Part shown: positions 63,098-64,000 of the stretch, one piece after another
Position numbering within the stretch: position 1 is the first letter of the stretch
Layout: every line of letters starts with the position of its first letter
Assembly (NCBI RefSeq): GCF_010645065.1
Contig: NZ_JAADZW010000005.1
Span: 1 to 64,000, forward strand
DNA: 64,000 nt
Source of the DNA: Flavobacterium fluviatile
GTDB taxonomy: Bacteria; Bacteroidota; Bacteroidia; Flavobacteriales; Flavobacteriaceae
Reading direction: 5' to 3'
Position numbers and translations under genes: made by a program
Notes under the pieces: generated by a model
The model's database searches: none
What the model saw: the letters and a program-made list of their open reading frames with translations, nothing else
What the model was told of the DNA's origin: nothing

Positions 63098-63709
63098 ATG
63101 TATAAAGTTTTTGTGAACGACAAACCACTTTTTTTGACAAATGAAATCTCGAGAGAGACTAATTTTCAATTATTTTTGTTGGAGAGTATTGATATAGAAC
63201 AGCTTATTGTGAAAATATTTCAAAATAAAATACAAAAGGCTTATTTGTATCATCCTGACGAAAGGGAAATCATGAAGACGCTTAAAGCCAAAATACCTGT
63301 TAATAAAGCGGGTGGAGGTTTTGTGTACAATAAAAAGGGTGAAGTTTTATTTATTTTCAGAAATGGGAAATGGGACTTGCCCAAAGGCGGAACAGAAAAA
63401 GGTGAGGAGATAGAACAAACAGCTATGCGGGAAGTTCAGGAAGAAACGGGTGTAAACCAACTCCGCATTACAAATAAACTTCAAAAAACATATCACGTTT
63501 TTAAACGCAATGGGAAATATAAATTAAAAATTACACATTGGTTTGAGATGTATTCTGATTTTGAAGGAACACCACAAGGCCAGCTTGATGAAGGTATCGA
63601 AAAAGTAGCCTGGCTAAATCCGGAACAAATCAAAGAAGCTTTGAAAAATTCTTACGAAAATATTAAATTGTTATTTGAAGAAGAGAGTAAGGTTACAACA
63701 GAAAAATAA
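63098..63709 (+). CDS. NUDIX hydrolase
   Basis: 203 residues. The NUDIX box is complete (GG at the start, Glu, then REVQEETG) at about residues 95-117, preceded by GGGFVYNKKGEVLFIFRNGK. An N-terminal extension of about 65 residues has no recognised motif. It would cleave a nucleoside diphosphate derivative; the substrate is unknown. The pairing with pyrE is head to head. Confidence 0.88.
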   Translation: MYKVFVNDKPLFLTNEISRETNFQLFLLESIDIEQLIVKIFQNKIQKAYLYHPDEREIMKTLKAKIPVNKAGGGFVYNKKGEVLFIFRNGKWDLPKGGTEKGEEIEQTAMREVQEETGVNQLRITNKLQKTYHVFKRNGKYKLKITHWFEMYSDFEGTPQGQLDEGIEKVAWLNPEQIKEALKNSYENIKLLFEEESKVTTEK

Positions 63710-63864
63710 AAAAATCATTGTTTTAATTGAATAACTTTTATATGAACTTTAAAAGTTATATAAATAGTAAGTATTTTTATAATTATTTTGCCAAAAGCAT
63801 AATCAGGACAATTTTACTCCTGTACATTAACATCTTTATAAAGTGTCAAAAAGTGATTATTTTT

Positions 63865-64000
63865 CTAACTTCTTAAAATTTTTTCCATTTTTTTTCCTTT
63901 TGCCAGTTCATCAATCAGTTTATCCAAATATCGAATTTTCTGCATGAGTGGATCCTCAATTTCTTCTATACGATAACCACAAATTATCCCGGTTATTTTT
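63865..64000 (-). CDS. DUF2200-like protein, C-terminal part (runs off the window)
   Basis: The last 44 codons on the minus strand read [20 protein letters not shown], then [14 protein letters not shown] and end KILRS. This matches the C-terminus of the DUF2200 family as I recall it. The 5' part lies beyond 64000. Function unknown. Confidence 0.7.
   Translation of the reverse strand, partial: KITGIICGYRIEEIEDPLMQKIRYLDKLIDELAKGKKMEKILRS

Overview
The window looks like chromosomal DNA of a Flavobacterium-type bacterium (Bacteroidota). The evidence is a low G+C content, SusC/SusD pairs, a hybrid two-component regulator, promoters of the TTTG-N17-23-TAnnTTTG type, weak Shine-Dalgarno sequences, and a Flavobacteriia-like set of housekeeping genes. 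I see no rRNA, tRNA or CRISPR array.

Layout. 1-5.7 kb: a MITE-like repeat, then a minus-strand operon (ankyrin protein, DUF2271 protein carrying a TGAS flavinylation-like motif, PepSY membrane flavoreductase, ApbE flavin transferase) that reads as an extracytoplasmic electron-transfer module. 5.9-12.3 kb: a PQQ-type sugar dehydrogenase lipoprotein and a type I secretion trio (ABC/HlyD/TolC) whose ATPase has degenerate motifs. 12.8-31.4 kb: a polysaccharide utilisation locus made of a 1344-aa hybrid sensor/regulator, a surface lipoprotein, SusC, SusD, GH30, GH2, GH27 and a tandem GH43. The enzyme set would suit a galactose/arabinose-rich glycan such as type II arabinogalactan.

31.6-37.3 kb: an accessory island that I read as an array of integron-like gene cassettes without an integrase in view. 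Each cassette begins with TTRRRY just after a G and carries the complementary RYYYAA(C) behind its gene or genes. Cargo is an ATPase-TIR protein, a secreted protein, a decayed RelE/HigB-like toxin with an intact XRE antitoxin, and two ParDE pairs with near-identical palindromic operators. Three of the recombination sites carry remnants of one group II intron in different states of decay. A promoter and a perfect 23-bp inverted repeat sit at the left edge.

38-46 kb: mixed small genes (Crp/Fnr regulator, metallo-hydrolase, DUF4919, NagB-like, DinB-like) and uvrA. 46.3-51.2 kb: a four-gene operon of unrecognised proteins without signal peptides. It encodes two paralogous helical proteins, one with and one without an inserted hydrophobic head, a large protein with a buried hydrophobic hairpin and a beta-rich C-terminus, and a small lectin-like protein. 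Together they resemble a multi-component alpha-helical pore-forming toxin. This is my best candidate for an undescribed system.

51.3-64 kb: core genes: ClC channel, acpH, glmM, a lipoprotein superoxide dismutase, an acyl-CoA-binding protein, psd, cdsA, LUD protein, ftsH, rsfS, birA, SRPBCC protein, pyrE, a NUDIX hydrolase and the 3' end of a DUF2200 gene.
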